A stretch of DNA of 51,752 bases from a virus, in the IMG/VR virus record IMGVR_UViG_3300004463_000209, positions 1 through 51,752 of that record; one strand, given 5' to 3'. Below the pieces are notes generated by a model that worked only from the letters and a program-made list of their open reading frames with translations, made no database searches and was not told where the DNA came from. Both the position numbers and the translations under genes were made by a program. Positions 1-7,655 of the stretch are shown here, in pieces (the first letter of the stretch is position 1; each line of letters opens with the position of its first letter).

Positions 1-32
1 TCGAACAAGTAGAAAAATTAGAAAACCATTTA
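1..32. repeat. Terminal direct repeat, copy 1 (circular-map overlap)
   Basis: The first 32 bases are identical to bases 51721-51752. An open reading frame continues in phase from 51624 through 51752 into base 3 and ends at 254. This fits a circular or circularly permuted genome opened at an arbitrary point, with a short assembly overlap, rather than a true physical end. Confidence 0.95.
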
Positions 33-254
33 AGACATTGGAAGAAAGTTGCGGAGACAGAAGAAACAAGGGTTAGAAAATTACAAGAGTTAAACAGAAA
101 ACTACAAAAAGAATCTGAAGGTTATCGCTCAAATTGGATTAAAGCATCAGACAAAGCGATTGAGTTGCAAAAGGAAACTGAACGATTAGACGAAGAACGA
201 TCTCATTGGAAAATGAAATGGCGTGACTTGGTTCAGTTAGATGATGAAGAATAG
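1..254 (+). CDS. C-terminal part of coiled-coil protein (N-terminus at 51624-51752)
   Basis: This frame is open from base 3 (first full codon GAA) to the TAG at 252-254 and continues the reading frame that starts at 51624. Joined across the map ends, the protein is 116 residues. It is rich in Lys, Glu and Leu with heptad-like spacing (KLQELNRKLQKE, ELQKETERLDEE), so a long coiled coil is likely. It is the last gene but two of the rightward accessory block, followed by a 56-residue ORF and dUTPase. I do not recognise a family; function is unknown. Confidence 0.85.
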   Translation, partial: EQVEKLENHLRHWKKVAETEETRVRKLQELNRKLQKESEGYRSNWIKASDKAIELQKETERLDEERSHWKMKWRDLVQLDDEE

Positions 255-290
255 AACCAAAACCAAATTCAGTCGGGAAGGATGATGACA

Positions 291-461
291 ATGTTTAAAA
301 AGCTATTCGGTGGGAATCGAGATGAACAAGACGAGTATGTAAAAAGTATTCAAGATATGAACCGTATTGTACAATCAGATATGGACGAAGAGAATAAACG
401 TAGAATTGTCCAAAATATGAATGATGATATTACAGAGAATTGGAGAGATGAAGATGAATAA
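291..461 (+). CDS. Small acidic hypothetical protein, 56 aa
   Basis: ATG at 291 follows GGGAAGG by nine bases; in-frame ATGs at 282 and 285 lie too close to that ribosome site. The protein begins MFKKLFGGNRDEQDEY and is strongly charged, with Asp, Glu and Arg through the C-terminal half. It has no membrane span or zinc motif. Its stop (459-461) overlaps the dUTPase start, so the two are translationally coupled. No family is recognised. Confidence 0.75.
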   Translation: MFKKLFGGNRDEQDEYVKSIQDMNRIVQSDMDEENKRRIVQNMNDDITENWRDEDE

Positions 462-987
462 TTACAAACGTACTAGAGGTTTCGAATACGTAGGAGTTCC
501 TTACATGAAGAACTATTATGTACCAAAGGATGAAAAAGGAGATTATGATACTTTATACACTCATAATGGCGAACTAAGAGGGTATTATGACTTTGATCTA
601 CCTTGCCCACAAACTACAGGTGCAGCAGCTTCAGACGTATATAGTCCGATTGATTTCACTATTCCGGCAAATGACTCATACTTCCTATGGACTGATGTAA
701 AAAGCTATATGCTACGGAATGAAGTCTTAATTGCCAATGTTCGTAGTAATCAAGGAAAATTACGACTTAGATTAGCTAATACCCAGGGATGGATAGATCA
801 AGATTACTATTCCAACCCTAAAAACGATGGAAATATTGGCCTAGAATTTATCAATGACTCTGAAGAGGATGTGATCTACAAACGGAATGATCGTATTGCA
901 CAATTGATGTTTGTTCCTTGCTTAATGCCTGATAATCCGGCTAAGGATGTGCAACGTCAATCAGGTTATGGAAGCACTGGCGTATAA
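454..987 (+). CDS. dut: dUTPase (dUTP diphosphatase), trimeric type
   Basis: Hydrolyses dUTP to dUMP and pyrophosphate, keeping uracil out of phage DNA and supplying dUMP for thymidylate synthesis. The trimeric dUTPase motifs are visible: GWIDQDYY followed by the NDGNIGLEF strand, then DRIAQLMFVP, and the C-terminal arm SGYGSTG that closes over the active site. Length is 177 residues, normal to slightly long because of an N-terminal extension. ATG 454 sits six bases after GGAGAG; upstream starts at 421 and 448 are less well placed. A ThyX-like protein is encoded at 16.5 kb. Confidence 0.88.
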   Translation: MNNYKRTRGFEYVGVPYMKNYYVPKDEKGDYDTLYTHNGELRGYYDFDLPCPQTTGAAASDVYSPIDFTIPANDSYFLWTDVKSYMLRNEVLIANVRSNQGKLRLRLANTQGWIDQDYYSNPKNDGNIGLEFINDSEEDVIYKRNDRIAQLMFVPCLMPDNPAKDVQRQSGYGSTGV

Positions 988-1013
988 TCCGTAGTAATTA
1001 GTTTAAAATTCAT

Positions 1014-1110
1014 GTATACAATTTACGGAACTATGGTATAATACAGTTACATAGTTCCTTGTATACAAGAAATCATTTTCGTTCGACAAGTGGCTTCTTG
1101 TATGCAATAT
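1014..1110 (+). promoter_or_regulatory. Promoter with extended -10 inside nested inverted repeats
   Basis: TATAAT at 1037-1042 is preceded by TGG (extended -10). The -35 position (1014-1019) is occupied by the palindrome GTATAC. The -10 is enclosed by a perfect 9-bp inverted repeat, GGAACTATG (1027-1035) and CATAGTTCC (1050-1058). Downstream, TTGTATACAAGAA (1059-1071) can pair with TTCTTGTATGCAA (1095-1107) as a 13-bp RNA stem with one G-U pair. This looks like a repressor-controlled promoter and a structured leader for the gene at 1155. Confidence 0.65.
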
Positions 1111-1154
1111 TTTGTAAAATTAGTCATATGATGGAATATAGAGGAGGAATTACA

Positions 1155-1781
1155 ATGATTGAAATGTTATCGAAAACATGTTCAGTTTGCTCAAGGGAGA
1201 AGAAAAAGAAAGATGCTATCTTATATGCTTCAGATGGTTTACAGCCGTATTGTGCGACACCTTATATGTGCGGGGATAAAGAAAATCACCCGAACTACCC
1301 ACTAGCGATTGCAAAACGTGGGAATGTATTCCCGTTAATTACAGCAGAGGAAGCGAAGCAACGTATGAATACAGTCCTTAGAGAAAAGTATGCCGACCCT
1401 GCTATGATGGATAGAGTGTCTAAACTACTTACACAACCTAGCACAATTCGTATTAGTGAAGTGGAGCATGCTGAATTTATCATTAGCTTAATGGATGAAT
1501 ACAATTTTAAGACTAAGACAGATGTGTTCCGCTTCTGTATCGAAGAAGCTATGCGCTCATATAAACGATTACACCAAGCAGAAGCAGAACTATACAACGA
1601 TGGATTCCCTTCTCCACCTGTAGACCCGATTCCGGCAGTAGCTATTGAGTCATTAATTGACCCAACTTTAGAAATTGAGGAACAACTAGAGGAGCAGGAA
1701 GAGGAAATTGAGGAAGTTATCGAAGAAACTAAGGAAGAAGAGAAGAAAGAAGTCGTAGTTAGTGGGGAGTGGGATTTTTAA
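1155..1781 (+). CDS. Zinc-finger protein with Glu-rich tail, 208 aa
   Basis: ATG 1155 follows GAGGAGG by the usual spacing, so the 32 upstream in-frame codons are leader rather than protein. Residues 9-12 (CSVC) and a later CATPYMC form a likely zinc-binding module. The middle is mixed helix, and the last 40 residues are mostly Glu and Lys (EEQLEEQEEEIEEVIEE), probably disordered or coiled coil. The stop overlaps the start of the next gene (TAATG). Function is unknown; position downstream of a regulated promoter at the head of the replication block suggests an early role. Confidence 0.75.
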   Translation: MIEMLSKTCSVCSREKKKKDAILYASDGLQPYCATPYMCGDKENHPNYPLAIAKRGNVFPLITAEEAKQRMNTVLREKYADPAMMDRVSKLLTQPSTIRISEVEHAEFIISLMDEYNFKTKTDVFRFCIEEAMRSYKRLHQAEAELYNDGFPSPPVDPIPAVAIESLIDPTLEIEEQLEEQEEEIEEVIEETKEEEKKEVVVSGEWDF

Positions 1782-2527
1782 TGGAAAAACTACCTGTAAC
1801 AGTTAATTTGGCAAACAATCCACATGTGAAACAACTATTGGAAAGTGATCCTGAAGCATTGAAAACAATCATAAAGGCTTTTACTGGCATCTTTGATACA
1901 GCCTGTAGAGAACGTTGGGATTTACTACCTGGTGAACTGGATGCTACAGGGGAAATGACGTTTGAAGCACTATTGCATGGGATGTTAGAGGGTAGTTTCA
2001 ATGCTAAGGAATTCAACCCAACCTTATTCGAGGTATTGGGTATGAGTATTCATCCCTTAGCAGTCCTCAAGAAGCAAAACTTGATGAGTGTTAACACTTC
2101 AGATGATAAAATGTATGACTGGCGTGAATTCTATGCGCTACCGAGAGATGCCAAAGTGGATAAAGATTCCATAGCTGAAATTATTCGGAACATCCTACGC
2201 TACAATAGATGGATTCCAACAAAGGAATTTTATGAAGCATTGGGAGCCGGAGGGGATGCAGTAGACCTCTTCCGTCAAATGGACGAAAATCAGGTTGCTA
2301 AACTAGCATACCTTCCTGCCCTGAAATACCAACGCAGAGTCTTAGGTGAGTTGCATGTAGGTAGGTTTTTAGGAAATACAGGTGCTTTTGATGCGGGAAC
2401 TATCCGAGGTAACTATGATGATGAAATGTTTTGTCCTGCTTGTGAACTTGAACACCTAACACCTTTTAATGAAGCACAAAAAGTATGTCTACGTTGTCAG
2501 GCCGGATTCACCATACAGGAGGGATAA
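1781..2527 (+). CDS. Hypothetical protein with C-terminal zinc ribbon, 248 aa
   Basis: ATG 1781 overlaps the upstream stop and has GGGGAGTGG upstream; a GTG four codons earlier (1769) is an alternative. The C-terminus carries a two-knuckle zinc ribbon (FCPAC about 225-229 and CLRC about 239-242), usual in nucleic-acid-binding phage proteins. The rest has no motif I recognise. The next gene begins at its stop codon (TAATG), so 1155-2757 forms one translationally coupled set. Confidence 0.75.
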   Translation: MEKLPVTVNLANNPHVKQLLESDPEALKTIIKAFTGIFDTACRERWDLLPGELDATGEMTFEALLHGMLEGSFNAKEFNPTLFEVLGMSIHPLAVLKKQNLMSVNTSDDKMYDWREFYALPRDAKVDKDSIAEIIRNILRYNRWIPTKEFYEALGAGGDAVDLFRQMDENQVAKLAYLPALKYQRRVLGELHVGRFLGNTGAFDAGTIRGNYDDEMFCPACELEHLTPFNEAQKVCLRCQAGFTIQEG

Positions 2528-2757
2528 TGATGGAAAAGGATGAGTTACTAAGAGTTAGAGGTATGTTTCATCAAGCACAGGGAACGCCTATCTTTCAGGT
2601 TGGAATGAAGTTGTTAAAAGAGATTGAACGCCTTCAGAGACAAAACACCTATGTAGATGCCTTAGCTGATCGAGTAACCGTCCTAGAATCCTTCTTGAAC
2701 ACTGTAAAAGATGACCTACCATCGGAGAAAATGATAAAGGCGTATGAAATTCTGTAA
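2527..2757 (+). CDS. Small hypothetical protein, 76 aa
   Basis: Two adjacent ATGs (2527, 2530) follow GGAGGG; the first overlaps the upstream TAA. The protein MMEKDELLRVRGMFHQ is largely helical with a short amphipathic segment around ERLQRQNTYVDALADRVTVLESF, so it may form a coiled coil. It is the last gene before the structured leader at 2800. No family is recognised. Confidence 0.7.
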   Translation: MMEKDELLRVRGMFHQAQGTPIFQVGMKLLKEIERLQRQNTYVDALADRVTVLESFLNTVKDDLPSEKMIKAYEIL

Positions 2758-2764
2758 CTTAGTA

Positions 2765-2793
2765 TTGAATATTATATACTTTATGGTTATAAT
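2765..2793 (+). promoter_or_regulatory. Sigma-A promoter for structured RNA/helicase operon
   Basis: TTGAAT (2765-2770), a 17-base spacer and TATAAT (2788-2793). Transcription would start near 2800 and run into the structured region before the 2999 gene. The spacer resembles the TGAATA-TTA-TACT sequence seen at the other early promoters of this genome. Confidence 0.8.
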
Positions 2794-2799
2794 AGAGAT

Positions 2800-2990
2800 G
2801 TACTCTTCATTTACAAAGGTTCAAGTGTTAAATCCCAAAGACAGTAGAGGTTCACCGGCCAGTATTCCTCTACTGTCCTTATAAGATAAGCGGAGTGCGG
2901 AAACACTCCACATTTCCCCTTTTATGTATAGTTGGTTTGTATGGAGGAAGGACTTTCTTCCTTCCGCTTATCTTATAACCTAGAAAGGAG
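2800..2990 (+). ncRNA. Large structured leader or small RNA
   Basis: This 240-base gap between genes has no ORF but contains a perfect 11-bp hairpin (2840-2850 with 2867-2877, 16-base loop). It is followed by a perfect 16-bp stem, 2879-2894 with 2963-2978, that closes a 68-base interior. That interior holds GGAGTG/CACTCC (2892-2897 with 2904-2909) and an 8-bp hairpin at 2943-2964, both of which partly compete with the closing stem. It lies directly downstream of a consensus promoter and nine bases before a ribosome site, so it could be a cis-acting leader or a processed RNA. It matches no riboswitch class I can name. Confidence 0.6.
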
Positions 2991-2998
2991 AATTACAA

Positions 2999-3181
2999 AT
3001 GCAATTAAAATCACATCCGATTGAAAAGACAGCAGAACAACTAAGACAAAGCATCAAGAGACTAGAGGTATATTTAGAAATTCACAACAAGGCTAATCCT
3101 GAGGAAAATAAGTTCGTAGACAGCTTAATCAAATACTTAGATCATGCACTAGCAGTTATTCCAGAGGAATACCGCAAATGA
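2999..3181 (+). CDS. Small helical hypothetical protein, 60 aa
   Basis: ATG 2999 follows AGAAAGGAG. The product (MQLKSHPIEKTAEQLRQS) appears to be an all-helical small protein with no cysteines or membrane span. Its last codons overlap the helicase start (ATGA at 3178), so it is translationally coupled to the helicase. It is the first gene after the structured leader. No family is recognised. Confidence 0.75.
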   Translation: MQLKSHPIEKTAEQLRQSIKRLEVYLEIHNKANPEENKFVDSLIKYLDHALAVIPEEYRK

Positions 3182-4791
3182 TTAAAGCACTCACCGATGA
3201 CGCATTATATATGACTCTTCCTTATGAATCTAAGGAAGCGATAAAGGAAATCTTGAATGGTACGTGGTCTAAGAAACAAAAGGCGTGGAAATTCCCTAGA
3301 AATACACATGTTATGAGGGAATTAATGGATTACTTCTCACACCTGAAGAGAGATGCAACGTTTATGGTTACATATGAACGTATGCAGCAAGCTAAGATAA
3401 AGTTTTTACAAACTAAGGTGGAAGATGTAGTCATTGATGATCGACTGAGGGAGTACCAAAATCAAGACATTAATTATCTGAAGAAACTACCTTCAGCAGG
3501 AATATTTAATCAACAACGTACAGGTAAGAGTCCAACAACAATAATCATGTTAAAAGAAATCAAAGCACTATCTGTATTACTTGTGTGCCCTGCTTCCCTA
3601 CTAATAAACTGGTCTAAAGAATTTAATACATGGGACTCTAGGGAAGTATTTATATACAAGGGAACTAAGAAGCAAAGAGAGAAAATACTCCATGAATACA
3701 TTAGTTGTGCAGGAAGAAGTGTACTCATTATTTCTAAGGACACACTGAAGAATGACTTAGAAATACTAAAACCCATTAATTTTGACGCTATGGTAGTTGA
3801 TGAAGCACATTATATGAGAAAAATGAAGTCTAAACAATCCGTAGCAGTGTATGAAATGGGAAAAAGAATAAACAGAAGGTACACGTTAACCGGAACCCCT
3901 ACGACTTCACATGATTCTGAAATATATGGCCTTTTGCACTTCCTATATCCTAAAAAGTTTGCATCATACTGGAATTTTGTAAATCGTTATTTTGAAGTGA
4001 ACGATGATTATTGGGGAGGGAAGTCTTTAGGTGAAGTCAAAGGACACCGAAAAAAGGAACTTGAAGAACTAATATCCTTAGTGAGTGTACAACGTAAACG
4101 ATCTGAAGTAATGGGTTGGTTGCCAGAGAAAACATTCCAAACAATATCTATTGAAATGTCCACTAAGCAAGAGAAATTATACAAACAAATGGTGGAATCA
4201 TTCGTAGCTGTAGACGAGGAAACAGGTCATATTGTAGACACTCCATCCGTATTAGCGCAGTTAACACGTTCCAGGCAGCTTTTGTTAGACCCTAGATTAT
4301 TAGGTTTTGATGTAAAAGGCGAAAAGACTGAAACTATCCTAGAAGAACTTGAAAACACAAACGAACCTATTATCATAATGAGCATGTTTACTTCCTATCT
4401 GAAGTTATTAGGTAAAGAAATCAAAGGAAAAGAGATTGGTTTTATACATGGTGAAATGTCAGCACATGAAAAACAATCTACTGTCACCAAGTTTCAGCAG
4501 GGAAAAATTGATGTACTACTATGTCATATCATTAGTGCGGGAACGGGTTTTACTTTAGACCGAGGGGAACAGATTTGGTATACTGATTTACCATTCAACT
4601 ACACAGATTTTGAGCAATCTCAAGATCGTATCATTCCAACAACTAAGGATAAAATACACAAATCCCATATAATCACGTTTGAGTGTCATAATACAGTGGA
4701 TGAGCGCATAAATGATATATTAAAACAGAAAAAATCACTTACAGATGTTATCCGAAATGGTAACGCTGAAACTTTAAGGAGGTTGTTATGA
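3178..4791 (+). CDS. SNF2-family DNA helicase/translocase
   Basis: A superfamily 2 ATPase of 537 residues that would translocate on or remodel DNA during replication or recombination. Motif I is QQRTGKSPTT (about residues 115-124), motif II VVDEAHYM, motif III TGTPTTS. The C-terminal RecA-like lobe ends in QSQDRIIPTTK, the SNF2-like motif VI region, after ISAGTGFTLDRG. The N-terminal 90 residues resemble a small DNA-binding extension (KKQKAWKFPRNTHV, a HARP-like pattern). Overlaps both neighbours by four bases. Family assignment is firm, precise role inferred. Confidence 0.87.
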   Translation: MIKALTDDALYMTLPYESKEAIKEILNGTWSKKQKAWKFPRNTHVMRELMDYFSHLKRDATFMVTYERMQQAKIKFLQTKVEDVVIDDRLREYQNQDINYLKKLPSAGIFNQQRTGKSPTTIIMLKEIKALSVLLVCPASLLINWSKEFNTWDSREVFIYKGTKKQREKILHEYISCAGRSVLIISKDTLKNDLEILKPINFDAMVVDEAHYMRKMKSKQSVAVYEMGKRINRRYTLTGTPTTSHDSEIYGLLHFLYPKKFASYWNFVNRYFEVNDDYWGGKSLGEVKGHRKKELEELISLVSVQRKRSEVMGWLPEKTFQTISIEMSTKQEKLYKQMVESFVAVDEETGHIVDTPSVLAQLTRSRQLLLDPRLLGFDVKGEKTETILEELENTNEPIIIMSMFTSYLKLLGKEIKGKEIGFIHGEMSAHEKQSTVTKFQQGKIDVLLCHIISAGTGFTLDRGEQIWYTDLPFNYTDFEQSQDRIIPTTKDKIHKSHIITFECHNTVDERINDILKQKKSLTDVIRNGNAETLRRLL

Positions 4792-4910
4792 TGAAGGATG
4801 AAGAAAAATACATTCCTAAAGATGGTTTTTACGAATGGTTTGTTCCACTAATGGCCATTATTGGGGGTTGTGGTGTAATCGGTAGTTTTTGGCTAAGTAT
4901 TATCCACTGA
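4788..4910 (+). CDS. Single-span membrane peptide, 40 aa
   Basis: Tandem ATGs (4788, 4791) overlap the helicase stop and follow AAGGAGG. The peptide has a charged start (MMKDEEKYIPKDGFYEWF) and one hydrophobic span (VPLMAIIGGCGVIGSFWLSII), so it is a small inner-membrane protein. It is followed by a perfect 7-bp hairpin with a GAAA loop (4908-4925). One of several membrane micropeptides in this genome; function unknown. Confidence 0.7.
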   Translation: MMKDEEKYIPKDGFYEWFVPLMAIIGGCGVIGSFWLSIIH

Positions 4911-4945
4911 GGAAGAAATTCCTCAAAAAATTTTCTTTCAGGGTA

Positions 4946-4975
4946 TTGAATACTTAATACTAAGTATGTTATATT
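4946..4975 (+). promoter_or_regulatory. Early promoter, TTAATACTAAGTATG class
   Basis: TTGAAT (4946-4951) is followed by a spacer ACTTAATACTAAGTATG and TTATAT/TATATT (4969-4975). The spacer contains an inverted repeat, ATACTTA-ATAC-TAAGTAT. Near-identical sequences occur at 7087, 15732 and 50084 and a diverged one at 2765, so this is probably a shared operator. It drives the Gam/ATPase genes. Confidence 0.75.
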
Positions 4976-5004
4976 AAATACAAGAAGCAAAGGGAGATGA
5001 GAGA

Positions 5005-5574
5005 ATGAATATTGATGAACTAAAGGCCATTATGGAGGAAGAGTTTCCAGTAAGTCCAGGTGAAATCACTACCTTAGAAGAAGCTACTGAAGCGCAGAGA
5101 AGAATCCAGTATTTTGAGGGTAAGATCAAGGAAGTCATTGACGTAGCAGCAGTACAGATTAAAAAGCTAAATGAGCAAATCGAGAAAATTGAAGCATGGG
5201 AAGAAAAAGAAACTGTCGGACTTCACAACAGGGTAATATTTTACACAGTTTCGTTACAGTCATACATGCAAAGGCAGATAGAACAGCAAATCATGAGAGG
5301 TCGAACACCTAAGAAGTCATTAAAACTTCCCTATGGTAGCATAGCTTTTAAGTCACAGCAGCCGGAATATGTGAAAGATGATGAACTCCTCATGCGATAT
5401 GCTAAGGAAAATGGATTCATCAAGGTGAAAGAGGAAGTGGATTGGAAAGCACTAAAGGATTCCTGCTCCATAGTCGATGGTAAGTTAGTCGATGCAAACG
5501 GTGAAGTCGTTCGAGGTGTTGAGGTTCGAGACCGAGAGGATAAATTTGAAGTCAAACTAAAGGATGTGGAATGA
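5005..5574 (+). CDS. Gam-like host-nuclease inhibitor
   Basis: Mu Gam-type proteins bind double-stranded DNA ends and block host exonucleases. This 189-residue protein shows the typical plan: an N-terminal helical hairpin (about 25-75, ATEAQRRIQYFEGKIKEVID) and then a strand region KLPYGSIAFKSQQPEYV followed by YAKENGFIKVKEEVDWKALK. Size fits the family. It directly follows an early promoter and precedes a RecA-like ATPase and an SSB-like protein, consistent with a recombination module. Assigned by pattern rather than by alignment. Confidence 0.7.
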   Translation: MNIDELKAIMEEEFPVSPGEITTLEEATEAQRRIQYFEGKIKEVIDVAAVQIKKLNEQIEKIEAWEEKETVGLHNRVIFYTVSLQSYMQRQIEQQIMRGRTPKKSLKLPYGSIAFKSQQPEYVKDDELLMRYAKENGFIKVKEEVDWKALKDSCSIVDGKLVDANGEVVRGVEVRDREDKFEVKLKDVE

Positions 5575-5756
5575 TGGCGCATACTTGGGACGGTAAAGGT
5601 TTTCATATTTGGCACAATGGTATTATGGCGAAGGATGACGAGATTGACATTGTTGATTCTTCATCGGGAGGAATGGTTCATAAGGTTCCTGTTTTAGAGT
5701 TGATTCGATTTCTGGAAGAAGAATATTATCCATATCATGGGAGGGAAAATCGATGA
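5571..5756 (+). CDS. Small hypothetical protein, 61 aa
   Basis: ATG at 5571 (or 5574) overlaps the Gam-like stop. Sequence MMAHTWDGKGFHIWHNG looks like a small beta-rich domain ending in a helix (VLELIRFLEEEYYPYH). It has no cysteines or membrane span. It is coupled to both neighbours, since its TGA overlaps the next ATG (5753). No family is recognised. Confidence 0.7.
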   Translation: MMAHTWDGKGFHIWHNGIMAKDDEIDIVDSSSGGMVHKVPVLELIRFLEEEYYPYHGRENR

Positions 5757-5923
5757 GATTTATTGTGATCTTAGATATTAATGCGGACGTTGTTGAAGAA
5801 GAACTATCTTTTGATGAAAAAGTTCAAATTATTGAATGTGTTTTGGATTCAGGATCAGAAGCTACAAACATTGATATTAAAGCTGAAATTCTAAAAGAAA
5901 TTGATATTAAGGGGGAGTTTTAA
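5753..5923 (+). CDS. Small acidic hypothetical protein, 56 aa
   Basis: ATG 5753 overlaps the upstream stop and follows GGGAGG. The product (MRFIVILDINADVVEEEL) is acidic and alternates short strands and helices. It ends one base before the ATPase start at 5925, and its own last codons (AAGGGGGAG) form the ATPase ribosome site. Unrecognised family. Confidence 0.7.
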   Translation: MRFIVILDINADVVEEELSFDEKVQIIECVLDSGSEATNIDIKAEILKEIDIKGEF

Positions 5924-5924
5924 A

Positions 5925-6878
5925 ATGGCACAAAGAGCAAAACGTGAGAAATTAAAATTGGTTATGGGATTAATTGCACCATCAGGAGCAGGAAAAACAT
6001 TAGGTGCTTTGATGACTGCCTATGGTATGATGAGTAAAGCATATCCTGAACTGGATGAATTCGATGTATGGGGTAAAATTGGCGTAGTTGATACGGAGCA
6101 TGAACGCTCTAAGGTATATGTTGATCGTGAGTTTGGAGACTTCAAGGTTGGAGAGTTTTGGTGGGAAGGTGTAAAAGCACCATTCACCGTAGATGCCTAC
6201 AATCGTGCCATTCAATCACTGAAAAAAGAAGGCGTAGAGGTTGTTATCATCGACTCTCTGTCACATGCCTGGGCAGGTGAAGGTGGTATCCTGGAACAGC
6301 ATGGTCAAATGTCCGGCAATAGCTTTCAAAACTGGGGTAAGTTGGCTCCTGAAACAAGTACCTTAGTTCGTCACTTGACTGCAAACAACGTCCACATCAT
6401 CAGCACACTACGGACGAAACAAGAATACGTAGTAGAAACAAATGAGCAAGGAAAAGCGGTTCCTCGTAAAGTAGGCTTGAAACCTGTTCAGAAGGATGAC
6501 ATGGAATATGAATTCATGATTAACCTTAGTATTGATATGTCTCACGTAGCAGAAGCAACGAAGGATAACTCCGGCCTATTTGAAGGTCAACGCTTCAAGA
6601 TCACTCCTGAAGTTGGGGAGAAGTTGTACGAATGGTTGGAATTAGGTGTAGATGTGAAAGGTCGTGAAGAAGCAGAGCGACAAGGATACTTAGCTGCACT
6701 TAGATCATTGTTTGAAATCTATGGTGATCCTGTTGGTAAGAAGTTAGATGAATTCTCTTTCAAACTACGGAATACACCTGTTGAGGAATTCAATCATGCG
6801 CAAATGAAACGTGCGTTAGAAGTAGTCAATATCATGATTGAACAAGAAAAATTAGAACCTGTTAAGGTGGAGGGATAA
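5925..6878 (+). CDS. RecA/Sak4-like recombination ATPase
   Basis: A 317-residue P-loop ATPase of the phage AAA_24/Sak4 type, which promotes single-strand annealing with an SSB partner. Walker A is GLIAPSGAGKTLGAL (about residues 17-31), and the Walker B strand is VEVVIIDSLSHAW. A conserved DTEHERS segment follows the first beta-alpha unit. ATG 5925 is chosen because AAGGGGGAG sits just upstream; eight upstream codons are not needed. Flanked by Gam-like and SSB-like genes, which supports a recombination module. Confidence 0.82.
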   Translation: MAQRAKREKLKLVMGLIAPSGAGKTLGALMTAYGMMSKAYPELDEFDVWGKIGVVDTEHERSKVYVDREFGDFKVGEFWWEGVKAPFTVDAYNRAIQSLKKEGVEVVIIDSLSHAWAGEGGILEQHGQMSGNSFQNWGKLAPETSTLVRHLTANNVHIISTLRTKQEYVVETNEQGKAVPRKVGLKPVQKDDMEYEFMINLSIDMSHVAEATKDNSGLFEGQRFKITPEVGEKLYEWLELGVDVKGREEAERQGYLAALRSLFEIYGDPVGKKLDEFSFKLRNTPVEEFNHAQMKRALEVVNIMIEQEKLEPVKVEG

Positions 6879-6879
6879 T

Positions 6880-7071
6880 ATGAGTAAAACAACACATGAT
6901 TTAATTGAATGTCCTCATTGTGAACATATGCACAGTAACTATGATGATTACATTGAAGTTGGAGATATGAGTGGGGAATTTAATATGGATTGTGAAAATT
7001 GTGGAGAGTCATTTAATGTAGATTTCTATAGTATCTTCCATTTCACAGCTACTAAGAAGACAGAAGCATAA
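6880..7071 (+). CDS. Zinc-ribbon protein, 63 aa
   Basis: Two CxxC knuckles (CPHC near residue 11 and CENCG near residue 38) make a compact zinc ribbon, with an acidic linker between. It starts one base after the ATPase stop, with GGTGGAGG upstream, so it is co-translated. Probably a DNA- or RNA-binding accessory protein; no named family. Confidence 0.75.
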   Translation: MSKTTHDLIECPHCEHMHSNYDDYIEVGDMSGEFNMDCENCGESFNVDFYSIFHFTATKKTEA

Positions 7072-7086
7072 AATAAAAACTTTTAG

Positions 7087-7149
7087 TTGACTGAATACTG
7101 AATATTAAGTATGATAAAAACATGCGATAGGCGTGAGACTCGCCTATCG
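7087..7149 (+). promoter_or_regulatory. Early promoter plus leader hairpin before SSB-like gene
   Basis: TTGACT (7087-7092), 17-base spacer containing the shared GAATATTAAG operator core, TATGAT (7110-7115). The leader carries a perfect 9-bp hairpin, CGATAGGCG (7125-7133) with CGCCTATCG (7141-7149), 26 bases before the gene start. The hairpin may stabilise the transcript or tune its translation. Confidence 0.75.
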
Positions 7150-7175
7150 TACATAACCCAAAGGAGGAATTTATA

Positions 7176-7655
7176 ATGGCATTTTTCAAATCTAATCATG
7201 GTGACTCTGACAATCCGTTTGGCGTACTTCCAGTAGGAGAATATGAAGCTATCATTAAAAAAGCAGAACACAAAACAGCATCTACAGGTAGTGAGATGAT
7301 CGCTTTAACATTAATCATTCGTGATGACTATGAGCAGCAAGGTAAGAAACGCCAGTTGTTCGACAACCTAGTATTGACTGAAAAAATGGTGTGGAAAGTG
7401 AATCAGGTGTTAAAAGTAGTTGGTTCACCGGATGGTATCGAGTTTGAAACAGCGCAGGAATTAATCAATGTACTACAATTCCAACCTGTTCGCATTAAAG
7501 TAGGTCAACGTGAATGGCAAGGTAACAAGCAAAACAATGTGCAGGAATACAAACCAACTATGAAGCCTGGTGTTGAAATGGTTATCGAGCAAGGTGACGG
7601 TGAACTAAACGGTGGAAAACCAATCGAAATCAGTGACGATGTGTTACCCTTTTGA
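7176..7655 (+). CDS. DUF669 single-strand-binding-like protein
   Basis: A 159-residue protein matching the DUF669 pattern: an N-terminal GVLPVGEYEAIIKKAE strand, then KTASTGSEMIALTL, a middle LFDNLVLTEKMVWKVNQ, and a C-terminal acidic tail ending ISDDVLPF. An acidic tail ending in phenylalanine is typical of SSBs that recruit replication partners. It has its own promoter and lies directly after the RecA-like ATPase, as in many phage recombination modules. Likely binds ssDNA. Confidence 0.8.
   Translation: MAFFKSNHGDSDNPFGVLPVGEYEAIIKKAEHKTASTGSEMIALTLIIRDDYEQQGKKRQLFDNLVLTEKMVWKVNQVLKVVGSPDGIEFETAQELINVLQFQPVRIKVGQREWQGNKQNNVQEYKPTMKPGVEMVIEQGDGELNGGKPIEISDDVLPF

Noticed and set aside
2879-2978. 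100-bp element with 16-bp perfect terminal inverted repeats (MITE-like)
   Set aside because: No target-site duplication beyond two bases and no second copy seen; a structured RNA downstream of a promoter explains it better.
4908-4930. Hairpin TGAGGAA-GAAA-TTCCTCA as a terminator
   Set aside because: It is followed by A6 and only then T4, with no proper U-run. It is mentioned with the membrane peptide but not called a terminator.
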